This document shows, piece after piece, positions 1 through 7,984 of a DNA stretch of 11,478 nt. Location of the stretch: contig MU646475.1 of the NCBI GenBank assembly GCA_026770585.1, positions 217,259 through 228,736 on the forward strand. Reading direction: 5' to 3'. The stretch is from Baffinella frigidus. Taxonomy: Eukaryota; Cryptophyceae; Cryptomonadales; Baffinellaceae. The notes under the pieces were generated by a model, which worked only from the letters and a program-made list of their open reading frames with translations, was not told the DNA's origin and searched no databases. The position numbers were made by a program, and so were the translations under genes. Every line of letters starts with the position of its first letter. Position 1 is the stretch's first letter.

Positions 1-389
1 CCCGAGCTGGAAAGTATCTGAACGAATCCATATCATTTGCAGGATCCCTGTTCCGGAACAGCGCCGTGCAGTAATCAGTCCACTTGAGGCTGACCGTGGC
101 CTTGGTTTGAATGCCGGGGTTTTCGCTCGCGTCTGGACGTGTACGGGGCCTTCATCCGGGACACTACTTTCATGAAATGAGATTGGGCGACGAAAATTCC
201 TGCACACATGCTTTACTGCTAGTATGAGCCTTTTTGTGTTGTCACTTTCGTTACCTGTTTTCAACAAAGAAAATGATTTCCCCGGATTAGGCTGTCGGGC
301 TTATCAGGGCTGCCCACGAGCAGGAGGCAGCCCCGGTGTTTTCTCTATTCTGTAGGATCGCCGTATCCTAGGTACAGGCCTACTGTACG
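1..389. other. No recognisable gene (left edge)
   Basis: I see no convincing coding region, RNA gene or clear repeat here. Base composition is mixed and lacks both the telomere-like heptamers and the hairpin modules found to the right. Near 366-395 there are short palindromic bits rich in GGCC and CCTAGG that lead into the hairpin array. Confidence 0.5.
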
Positions 390-434
390 GCCGGGGGGCC
401 TGAATGTAATCCGAAAGGAAGCATGGCTTTTCTG

Positions 435-960
435 CAGAACAAGTTCCGGTGCCCGCCTATGGTGGGAGTTCAAAAGAACCTAAAGGACCTAAAGAGTGGA
501 CCACCCGTGAGGTCCACTTAGTACAGGGGTGTCTCGCTCATGAGAAACTGTCCACCCCCCTGGGACCACCGTACAGGGGTACCTCGATTACAAGAAAACG
601 CCTCCCCGTAGGACCCTACAGTAGGGCTATGCCTAGGGCCCTATGGTCGTCCTAGGGGGATGACGTTTTCTTGTAATCGAGGTATCCCTGTAGGGCCCTA
701 GGCATAGGCCTACTGTAGGGTCTTAGGGGAGGGGGGCGGTTTCTTGTGAGCGAGGTACCCCTGTACTGTGAGAACGTCCGCGAGGTCCTTTAGGTCCTTT
801 ACAGGGGTACCTCGCTCATAAGAAAACGCTTCCCCCTAGGGACCCCCATAGGGCCCTACCGTAGGGTCCTAGGGGGGGGGCGTTTTCTTATGAGCGAGGT
901 AGCCCTGTAGGTCCTTTAGGTTCTTCGACCTGCCAACATAGGCGAACACCGGAACTGGTT
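435..960. repeat. Inverted repeat bounding the first part of the hairpin array
   Basis: The sequence at about 435-490, containing AGTTCCGGTG, CGCCTATG and ACCTAAAGGACCTA, recurs inverted at about 905-960 as TAGGTCCTTTAGG, CATAGGCG and CACCGGAACT. This gives roughly 55-bp imperfect terminal inverted repeats around a 526-bp unit that encloses three hairpins. The left terminus also occurs alone, inverted, at about 11073-11180, so it behaves as a recurrent module. No unambiguous target-site duplication is visible around this copy. Confidence 0.7.
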
Positions 961-1375
961 CTGGTCCACTCAATGGGCTATCCCTTAAGTGGCGAGTAGG
1001 TTCATACGCCCTACGGTAGGGCCCTAGGACCTGCCTAGGACCTCTTGGCCGTCAAATTTGGCGGCATGGGCACTTAAGGGATACCGACTACTAAGTGGAC
1101 CTCGCATTCGATCCACTCTCATACGGTTGAGCAAGACCTCCTCTGTCCAGGGATATCTCGAATACAAGAACCTGCACCACCCTGGGGGCATACGGTAGGC
1201 CTATCATGAGGACCCTACGGCTGTCCTAGGGAGAAAGCGGTATGGGTTCTTGTTCAGGGGTACCTCGCTCATAAGAAACCGCCCCCCCCCTAGGGCCCTA
1301 CAGTAGGCCCATGCCTAGGACCCTACGGTGGTCCCTAGGGGGGGGGCAGTTTCTTATGAGCGAGGTACCCCTGTA

Positions 1376-1623
1376 TTCGAGATATCCCTGTGCAGGGCTA
1401 CATCGCGCATACGAACCCCCCCCCCCCCATAGGGCCACCATAAGGCCCGAGGCATGGTCCTAGGGGGGGGCAGTTTCTTATGAGCGAGGTACCCCTGTAT
1501 TCGAGATATCCCTGTGCAGGGCTACATCGCGCATACGAACCCCCCCCCCCCCATAGGGCCACCATAAGGCCCGAGGCATGGTCCTAGGGGGGGGCAGTTT
1601 CTTATGAGCGAGGAACCCCTGTG
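1376..1623. repeat. Tandem duplication of a 124-bp hairpin module
   Basis: Bases 1376-1499 and 1500-1623 are two adjacent copies with a period of 124 bp that differ at only two positions, both near the right end. Each copy has a run of 13 C and an 8-G run flanking a CCTAGG-containing loop, and ends in the inverted arm of the module family. Near identity implies recent duplication or homogenisation, or an assembly effect at homopolymers. Confidence 0.9.
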
Positions 1624-1625
1624 GA

Positions 1626-2016
1626 GAGAGAGGTCAGGTGCACTTTACACACATATGCCACCCTACTGAAATCACACGAGTAGAAGTTTCACGTTAGAAG
1701 GGGGGGCGGGAGATTTGTGGAACCGTGGCTCTGCTTCCATTCTGTTATGCCTTGATTCCAGAGCGAGGAATACAATACTTATGGGCCTTACCCCGATTAC
1801 AGTGGATCTAATGGCCCGACCTTGGAGCCCTTTCCCCCCGGGGCGGGCCCGTCCAGGACCCGGTCCTCACAAGAGGGTCTGGTTGGTTGGTGCCGTGCTA
1901 CCCTAGCGCTAGAGAGACACCTTTACGAACGGCGAACGCAATGTGTGGCGCTCGACCCCCCTCAGACCCTGAACCTCGAAGCAAGGCAGCGCATCGAGGA
2001 TCAGTCAACTACAGCC
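1626..2016. other. No recognisable gene between hairpin array and telomere-like DNA
   Basis: Two short overlapping plus-strand open frames (1715-1906 and 1822-2208) show no recognisable domain. The second runs on into the 21-bp tandem repeat and telomere-like heptamers, which argues against coding. Nothing else is supportable here. Confidence 0.5.
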
Positions 2017-2079
2017 CAGGGCTTCTGTCAACTTAGGCAGGGCTTCTGTCAACTTAGGCAGGACTTCTGTCAAACCCTG
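2017..2079. repeat. 21-bp tandem repeat, three copies
   Basis: The unit contains GGCTTCTGTCAACTTAGG. Copies lie at 2017-2037, 2038-2058 and 2059-2079. The first two are identical; the third diverges at its right end into the telomere-like CCCTGAA repeats. It marks the edge of the telomere-like region. Confidence 0.9.
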
Positions 2080-2273
2080 AACCCTAAATCCTGGACCCTA
2101 AACTCTCAACCCTCCGCCCACAAACCTGAGCAAAAAAACATCAACTCTGAATGCTACACCCCATCCCTCCCAAACCCTGAGCCCTGGATCGTGAGCCCTG
2201 AACCCTAAACCCTGAAACACGAAGCCTGAAACGAAGACCCTACACTCTAATATCTAGACCCTGCACCCTAAAC

Positions 2274-2667
2274 CCTGCACCCACAACCCAAAAAACTAAA
2301 CCCTAAACCTTCAACAATAAACCTTAAACCCAAAACCCAAAACCAGGAACCCGGAACACCAAACCTTAAACCCTACACCCTGAACCATAAACCCCAAACT
2401 CTCAACCCTAAGCCCTCAACCCTACACCCTAACCCCCAAAACCTCAACCCGAAACTCTGAACCCCAAACTCTCAACCCGAAACCCTGAACCCTTTAGGTC
2501 CTTTAGGTCCTTTGAACCCTAAATCCTGCACCCACAACCCTAAAAACTGAACCTTAAACCCTAAACAATAAACCATAAACCCTAAACCCAAAACCCGGAA
2601 CACTGAACACCAAACCTCAAACCCTAAACCCTGAACCATAAACCCTAAACCGTCAGCCCTCAACCCC
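2274..2667 (+). repeat. About 251-bp higher-order repeat in the telomere-like array
   Basis: The stretch from 2274 to about 2425 and that from 2525 to about 2667 share the same non-heptameric landmarks in the same order: CCTGCACCCACAACCC, an AACAATAAACC element, a GGAAC-rich segment with AACACCAAACC, then CCCTGAACCATAAACC. The offset is about 251 bp. A weaker third echo with CCTGCACC, AACACCAAA and AACAATAAACC begins near 2771. Confidence 0.7.
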
Positions 2668-3374
2668 TGAACCATAAATCCCAAACCCTAAACCTAAAAA
2701 AACCGACCCAAAACCCTGAAGCCTCGAACCCTAAACCCTGCACCCTAAACCCTCAACCAAAAACCAAAAATCCTGCACCGAAATCCTTAACTCTGAACAC
2801 CAAATTTTAAACGCTAAACAATAAACCACAGACCCCAAATCCCAAACCTCAAAACCCTCCAGTCCAAATCCTGAACCCCAAACCCTAAGCCCTGTACTCA
2901 TAAACACTAAACCCTGCACCCTCAACCCTCAACCCTCAACCCTCAACCCTAAGCCCTAAGCCCTAAGCCCTAAACACTAAACCCTGACCCCCAAACCCAA
3001 ACCCTAAACCCTAAACCCTGAACCCGAAACCCTGAACCCTAAACCCGAAACCCCAAATCCAAAACCTCAAAACCCCTCAACTCCGAACCCTGAACTCCAA
3101 ACCCTAACCCTTGAACCCCTCAAAACTAAACACTAAACCCTGCAGCCTCAACCCTAAAACCTGAACCCCAAACCCTAAACCCCCTAAACCCTAAACCCCA
3201 AACCCTAAACCCTAAAACCTAAACCCTAAAACCTAAACCCTAAACCCTAAACCCTGAACCCTCAACCCTAAACCCCAAACCTTGAACCCTGAAACCTCAA
3301 CTCTAAACCCCAAACCCAAAACTCCAAAACCCTAGAACCTAAACCCTAAATCCTAAACCCTAAATCCTAAACCC

Positions 3375-4203
3375 GAAACCATGTACCTACACCAGAAAGC
3401 CTTACACCCTGAACCCTAAACCCTGAACCCCTGAACCCAAAACCCTCAACCATAAACCCTAAAACCTAAACCCAACACCTTGTTCCCGAAATCCTGAACC
3501 CTGAACTCCAAACCTTCAATCATAAACGATAAATCCCAAACCCCAAACCCCAAACCCCAAACCCTCCAAACCATCAACTCCGAACCCTGATCCCGAAACC
3601 ATGACCCGATGTATTCTTAAACCCTAAACTCTGCAACCTTCACCCTCAGCCCTAAACCCTGAACCCTAAACCCTACACCCTAAACCCTAAACCCTCAACC
3701 TCAACCCCAAAGCCCTAAACCTCAAAGCCTAAACCCTGAACCCTAAACCCTAAACCCTAAACCCTAAACCCTAAACCCTAAACCCTAAACCCTAAACCCT
3801 AAACCCTAAACCCTAGACCCAAAACCCTGAACCCTAAACCCTGAACCCTCAACCCCAAACCCAAAACCCAAAACTCCAAAACCCTCAAACCTAAACCCGA
3901 AACCCTACACCACAAACCATGAACCCGAAACCATGTACCTGCACCATGAAGCCCTAAACCCTGAACCCTAAACCCTGAACCCCTGAACCTCCAACCCCCA
4001 ACCCTCAACCATAAACTTCAAACCATAAACCCAAAACCTTGTTTTTAAAATCCTGAACCCTGAACCTCTAACCTTAAACGATAAACGAATAAACCCCAAA
4101 CCCCAAACCCCAAAACCTTCAACCCCTCAACTCCGAACCCTGATCCCGAAACCATAACCCCTGAACCCTCAACCCTAAACACCAAACCCAAAACTCCGAA
4201 ACC

Positions 4204-4249
<46 letters not shown>

Positions 4250-4500
4250 ACCCTAAACCCTAAACCCTAAAACCGAAACCATGTACCTACACCATAAAGC
4301 CCTAAACCCTGAACCCTAAACCCTGAACCCCTGAACCCCCAACCCCAAAACATCAACCATAAACCCTAAACCCTAAACCCAAAACTTTGTTCCCGAAATC
4401 CTAAACCCTGAACTCCAAACCTTCAACGATAAACGATGAACCCCAAACCCCAAACCCAAAAACCTCCAACCCCTCAACTCCGAACCCTGATCCCGAAACC
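3375..4500 (+). repeat. 226-bp higher-order repeat, three copies
   Basis: Copies at 3375-3600, 3927-4153 and 4275-4500 (226, 227 and 226 bp) each begin with GAAACCATGTACCT, carry a CTTTGTT or CTTGTT element and an AACGATAAA segment, and end with CTCCGAACCCTGATCCCGAA. The same order of rare variants in all three shows duplication of a long unit, not independent heptamer decay. Spacing is unequal (552 and 348 bp), with plain heptamers in between. Confidence 0.85.
3741..3810 (+). repeat. Ten perfect CCCTAAA units
   Basis: This is the longest uninterrupted run of exact heptamers in the window, ten in a row, followed by CCCTAGA. It fixes the ancestral repeat as CCCTAAA/TTTAGGG. It may be a younger telomerase-added or amplified tract within older degenerate repeats. 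Confidence 0.95.
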
Positions 4501-4928
4501 CTAACCCCTGAACCCCTGAACACTAAACCCTAGACCACAAACCCTAAAACCAAAACCCAGACCCCAGACCCAAAACCGCAAAACCCAAACCCCAGACACG
4601 AAACCCCAAACCCCAAACACCAAACACCAAACACCAAACCCCAAACACAAAACCCCCAAAACCCAAACCCAAAACCCTTACCCTCAACCCGAACTCCTAA
4701 ACCCTGGAACCTGACCCTAAACCCTAAACCCTAAACCCTAAACTCCAAACCCTAACCCCTAAACCCTAAAACCCAAAACCTGAACCCCGAATCCGAAACC
4801 CTAAACCCTAAACCCTCAACCCCGAACCCTAAACCTTAAACCCTCAACCCTCAACCCTCTACCCCAAACCCTGACCTCCAAACCCTAAAACCTCAACCCT
4901 CAACCTAAAACCCTGATCACTAAACCCT

Positions 4929-5455
4929 CGCCCTCTTCGCGGAATCGAGTTGCCAAGGACCACTCGAGAACGCTAGAGGACCCTATTTACATATGGGGTT
5001 GCACGAATTTGTCCCAGCAAACCCGCACCCAACCTCGTGCCTGGCCTGATTTAGCACAGTTCGTGACCAAACCAACGAAAGTTACTACACATCTGCCCAC
5101 GTGTAAAAGCATCTCGGGTTCAAATAGGGCCCTCTAGCATTCCTGTGTGGTATTCCGAGAAGCATATGACCACCCTAGGGGCGGTGTGTGTTCCTGTCCG
5201 CGAGTAACCTCTGTGCCCCCTGTGGGCCACCCTGAACCCTCTAGCATTCTCGTGTGGTTGCCGAGGAAATCAATGCACGTTTCGCTGAGTGTTGTCAAAG
5301 TCAATCCCCATGCAAACTGTCAACTTAACTGGAATCCAAATACTGACTTGACTGGAATCCAAGTACTCCTGTGTACCTTTTTGCTGAGACGCTTTTTTGG
5401 TGGGGATTTGACGTTCACAAAGGCTTGGCGCTAGCAGCGGAGTCTGGAGACAGAG
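4929..5455. repeat. Subtelomeric block, left arm of the large inverted duplication
   Basis: This non-telomeric block matches the reverse complement of the right end of the window (about 10920-11478), beginning with CCCTCTTCGCGGAATCGAGT. Matching continues with scattered substitutions to about 5340. The right arm carries an extra segment of roughly 106 bp (about 11073-11180); the left arm carries extra sequence around 5345-5435, including a partial duplication of an ACTGGAATCCAA segment. The 5147-5434 open frame lies in this repeat, is not kept open in the other copy because of the indels, and is not called as a gene. Confidence 0.9.
4960..5258. repeat. Motif of about 30 bp in three copies, first one inverted
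   Basis: A motif with core CCTCTAGC followed by a TTC and GTGTGGT or GAGTGGT occurs at 5120-5151 and 5236-5258 on + and inverted at 4960-4991. The first and second copies can pair as terminal inverted repeats of a 192-bp unit. The same arrangement is present in the right arm of the large inverted duplication. It may be a remnant of a small non-autonomous element. Confidence 0.65.
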
Positions 5456-5462
5456 AGTGCAT

Positions 5463-6055
5463 TGTCAACCCAGACCCTCAACACTAAACCCTCAACCCTA
5501 ATCCCTGAACCCTAAACCCTAAACCCTGAACCCTCAACCCTGAACCCTCACCCCTAAACCCTCAACACTCAACCCTAAACCCTCCAACTTCAATCCTCAA
5601 CCCTCAATCCTATACCCTACATCTTCAAGCATCAACCCTCAACCCTCAATCCGCAACCCTCAACTCTCAACCCTAGACCCTCGACCCAAAGCTCTCAACC
5701 CTCAACCACAAACCATGAATCCCAAATTCAAACCCGAAACCCTATACTCTAAACCCTAAACCCTGAACCCTAAACCCTAAACTCTAAACCCTAAACCATG
5801 AACATAAAACCCTAAAACCACAATCTGGACCCTAAACCTTGTTCCCTCAACCCTGAAACCTGAACCTGAGACCATCAACCATAAACCCTGAACCCTAAAC
5901 CCTAGACACTAAACTCTAGACCATGAACCCTAAACCCTAAACCCTAAACCCTAAACTCTAAACCCCAAACCCTAAACCCTAAATCCCAAACGCTAAACCC
6001 TCAACTCTCAAAGCTAAACCCTCAATTTTCAACCTCCAATCCTGAATCCTAAAAT
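5463..6055 (+). repeat. Second degenerate CCCTAAA telomere-like array
   Basis: Heptamer variants (CCCTAAA, CCCTCAA, CCCTGAA and others) are again C-rich on +. A CTTGTTCCCTCAACCC segment near 5838 recalls the 226-bp higher-order unit of the larger array. The counterpart in the right arm, about 10800-10912, is only about a fifth as long. Confidence 0.93.
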
Positions 6056-6184
6056 CGGCTGCAAACCGGAGCCTCGACATAGCTTTTCACTTGGCAGCCA
6101 CCGACGACTTCGAGAAGCGGTCCAAACTTGATTCTTGCCCGGGAAACACGCCAAAAGTCAACTTTCCCCAAATAATCCGAGGGG
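6056..6184. repeat. Short conserved block of the inverted duplication
   Basis: Bases around 6085-6175 (including CTTGGCAGCCACC, CGGTCCA and CCCGGGAAACACGCCAAAAG) match the reverse complement of about 10690-10790 with scattered substitutions. No gene is recognised. At about 6175 the two arms part, and about 1.1 kb of left-specific sequence follows. Confidence 0.8.
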
Positions 6185-6279
6185 GTGGATAAAGACGTCA
6201 CATTTTGCATGCGACCAGCTTGCGATAGTGCCCGACTGTGCTCTCCCGCGCTGCCGCTCCCACATTTCTGGCGTGTGTG

Positions 6280-6420
6280 CTCTCCCTCTCTCCCTCGCTC
6301 CCTCTCTCCCCGCCCCCCCCTATCCCTCCATCCCTCCTCTCCATCCATCCCTCCCTCCGACCCCCCCTCCCTTCCTCCCCTCCCTCCCTCCCCTCCCTCC
6401 CTCTCCTCCATCCCCCCCTT
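6280..6420. repeat. Polypyrimidine CCCTCC/CTCTCC tract
   Basis: Nearly uninterrupted C and T on +, made of CCCTCC, CTCTCC and CCATCC units. Open frames through it on both strands are low-complexity Pro/Ser/Leu or Glu/Gly/Arg readings and are not called. Such tracts can adopt triplex structures; this is inferred from composition only. Confidence 0.9.
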
Positions 6421-6436
6421 GAGATGTTGCCATGGG

Positions 6437-6680
6437 TTTAGCCGGCTGGGGGCCAGCCTTTGGTGTAGCCGTTCGGGGGTGACGCCTGGGGTTCCCTTAC
6501 GGGGTCCCCTGGGAATACTGTTCGGTCTCTTCCTTAGGTTTAACCGGCTGGGGGCCAGCCTTTGGTGTAGCCGTTCGGGGGTGACGCCTGGGGTTCCCTT
6601 ACGGGGTCCCCTGGGAATACTGTGCGGTTTCCTCCTTAGGTCTAGCCGGCTGGGGGCCAGCCTCTGACAGCCTTTCGGGG
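6437..6680. repeat. 102-bp tandem repeat, 2.3 copies
   Basis: Copies start at 6437, 6539 and 6641; the third is truncated near 6665. The unit begins TTTAGCCGGCTGGGGGCCAG and includes GTTCGGGGGTGACGCCTGG and ACGGGGTCCCCTGGGAATAC. Copies are almost identical. The period is a multiple of three, so one plus-strand frame stays open across it as a 34-residue repeat, but that frame is reached only through the polypyrimidine tract and lacks any recognisable domain. The unit contains several short palindromes (GCCGGC, GGGGTCCCC). Not found in the right arm. Confidence 0.92.
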
Positions 6681-7300
6681 TCCTTCCTTTGCCCAGGGTG
6701 TGGCTGGTGAATCGCTGGAGAAGGTATCCATGCGCCTGCAGTTTTCTTTAAATGGGTCTTTGGTCAGGTGCGGGGGCGGTCGGTTAGGCGACTTTCCGAT
6801 CATCGCATGGCCAATCATCTCAGAGTCGTGCCCGGACTATCCTTCGTTCGCGGTACCGGGCTCTTCGCTCCGATAGATAAGACAAGGACGGGGGGCGGGA
6901 GAAAGCGACTGGGGCCGGCATCGTGGGCTCGACGAGGGGGGGCGGGGACGGCGCGCTCGACGGCCTTGCACGCAGAGGAGACTGGGTCCCGGCATTGCGC
7001 TGCTCCCAGTACCCGAGTCCACCCCTGGGGGGTGTGCGCCTATTAGGAACATTCTGATAGACTAGGGGGGGGGCGTGGAGGGCTAGTCACGCTGTTTTGC
7101 CTGACAGGTCTGAAGCGCGATCCATCGGGAGCGGCACCTTGACGTAGATAAGGCGGTAGCCATCTGTCTGCCCCAACTCGTGGAAAGGCAGTGGATAAAG
7201 TGGCGAACCCGACCGAGTTTGCTGATGGCACGGGCTGACACCGACAATCCTGTTGAAATAAAACGAAATAACGAAATAACGAAATAACGGTGGCTGCTAT
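6681..7300. other. Left-arm-specific segment without a recognisable gene
   Basis: Mixed, fairly GC-rich sequence with short overlapping open frames on both strands (for example 6768-7046 on + and 7043-7315 on -), none with a recognisable motif. It has no counterpart between the matching blocks of the right arm. At 7264-7287 there are three exact copies of CGAAATAA. It could be inserted DNA or sequence lost from the right arm. Confidence 0.55.
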
Positions 7301-7301
7301 G

Positions 7302-7350
7302 GGGCCATAGCACAAAATCCAACTCTAGGATAGCCAAACGCCGCCAGACT
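7302..7350. repeat. Short block of the inverted duplication next to the CT tract
   Basis: The stretch with GCACAAAATCCA and GGATAGCCAAA matches the reverse complement of about 10640-10685. It marks where the two arms become collinear again after the left-specific 1.1 kb. Confidence 0.8.
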
Positions 7351-7772
7351 GGCCTCTCTCTTTCTCGCTCTCTCTCTCGCTCGCTCTCTCTCTCTCTCGC
7401 TGTTTCTCTCTCTCTCTCCCTCGCTCTCTCTCCCTCGCGCTCTCTCTCTCGCTCTCTCTCCCTCGCGCTCTCACCCTCGTTCTCTCTCTCACGCTCTCTC
7501 TCCCTATCTTGCTTGCTCTCTCTCTGTGGCTCTTTGTCGCTCGCGCTCTCTCTCTCTCGTTCTCTCTCGCCTCGTTCTCTTTCCCTCGCGCTCTCTCGCT
7601 CTTTCTCCCCCCCTCGTTCTCTCTCGCGCTCTCTCGCGCTCGCTCACTCTCGCTCTCTCTCGCTCTCTGTTGATCTGGCTCTGGCTCTGGCTCTGGCTCT
7701 CTCTCGCTCTCGCTCTGCTCTCTCGAGCGCGATCTCTCTCTCGCGCGCGATCTTGTTCTCGCTCTCTCACTC
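7351..7772. repeat. CTCTCTCG/CT low-complexity tract (left arm)
   Basis: More than 400 bp of CT and CTCGCTC repeats on +, broken by a short run of CTGGCT units near 7675-7700. It is mirrored by a shorter GA/GAGCGAG tract in the right arm (10424-10617), in the position expected from the inverted duplication. Open frames through it give Arg/Glu or Ser/Leu strings and are not genes. Confidence 0.93.
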
Positions 7773-7794
7773 TACCCACCCCGTGTCTCACCCC

Positions 7795-7984
7795 TAGCCT
7801 CTCACTCGCTTCCGCAGGACTGTCCAATCAATGGCGTCAACATCTGCCAAGGCGGGCCTATCCCTCGACAGTCCTCACAACACGTGGGCTGTGACGCAAG
7901 GAGAGGGGTACACCGAAAGGAACATTTATTTACAGATGACATAGATGATACCAGGACGGCAGAGAGGTTGCGGGGAGAGACGGC
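7795..7984 (-). other. 3' flank of the left ice-binding protein gene
   Basis: The region downstream of the minus-strand stop is homologous, inverted, to 10150-10373. Shared landmarks include the CTCTCACTCGCTTCCG stretch at about 7800-7814 and a GTCACAGCCCACGT element. Compared with the right copy, it retains 33 nt between the stop and the polyadenylation-like signal. No gene is seen. Confidence 0.75.
7925..7934 (-). promoter_or_regulatory. Polyadenylation-like signal of left gene
   Basis: On the minus strand this reads TGTAAATAAA, which combines a TGTAA (green-algal type) and an AATAAA (general eukaryotic type) signal. It lies about 50 nt after the TAG stop, a normal place for a short 3' UTR. 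The element is conserved in the right copy. Confidence 0.65.

Larger units (their letters stand above)
390..1625. repeat. Array of nested and tandem hairpin modules with C/G tracts
   Basis: At least five hairpin-forming modules follow one another. Each has an arm related to ACAGGGGTACCTCGCTCATA followed by AGAAA and a C-run; a loop full of CCCTA, TAGGG and CCTAGG; then a G-run and the inverted arm. Visible stems are 522-550 with 737-765 (imperfect), 572-600 with 664-692 (28 of 29 positions pair), 801-829 with 880-908 (28 of 29), and 1255-1277 with 1351-1373 (all 23). The 572-692 hairpin sits inside the 522-765 one. A different stem pairs 979-991 with 1071-1083 (13 of 13), reinforced by 963-970 with 1094-1101. 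No transposase or long open frame is present. It could be a non-autonomous fold-back or MITE-like family, or a structured subtelomeric satellite. The pairing is seen directly; the function is unknown. Confidence 0.85.
1963..4928 (+). repeat. Degenerate CCCTAAA telomere-like array
   Basis: Almost the whole interval is variants of the heptamer CCCTAAA: CCCTGAA, CCCTCAA, CCCCAAA, CCTTAAA and CCATAAA, with occasional non-heptameric spacers. The C-rich strand is always on +, so the complementary strand reads TTTAGGG, the telomere repeat type of plants and many algae. Variants dominate, as expected for old interstitial or subtelomeric DNA and not for a functional telomere tip. Short minus-strand open frames here are low-complexity readings of the repeat and are not genes. 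A CCTTTAGGT 9-mer cluster at 2491-2513 interrupts the array and matches the hairpin-module termini. Confidence 0.95.

Noticed and set aside
449-655. 68-codon plus-strand open frame in the hairpin array
   Set aside because: It lies wholly within self-complementary stems; a chance opening.
1822-2208. 128-codon plus-strand open frame
   Set aside because: It begins in unremarkable sequence and continues through the 21-bp tandem repeat into CCCTGAA repeats; no recognisable motif and no sign of coding composition.
2472-4008. Several minus-strand open frames made of GFMVQGL-like or GLGFRV-like repeats
   Set aside because: Direct translation of TTTAGGG variants, with no stable unit or start context; non-coding telomere-like DNA.
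1963-4928. CRISPR-like regular repeats
   Set aside because: Units are 7-bp telomere-like variants without unique spacers, in a eukaryotic setting; not a CRISPR array.
6185-6667. 160-codon plus-strand open frame with a 34-residue repeat
   Set aside because: It arises from a pyrimidine tract (Pro/Ser/Leu strings) followed by the 102-bp tandem repeat; there is no domain, and it ends where the repeat decays.
6768-7052. Overlapping open frames on both strands near 6768-7052
   Set aside because: Both are short, Arg/Gly/Pro-rich because of GC content, and overlap each other in opposite directions with no motif to favour either.
7504-7894. Arg/Glu-rich and Ser/Leu-rich open frames in the CT tract
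   Set aside because: Low-complexity translations of CTCTCG repeats on either strand, open only because the repeat lacks stop codons.
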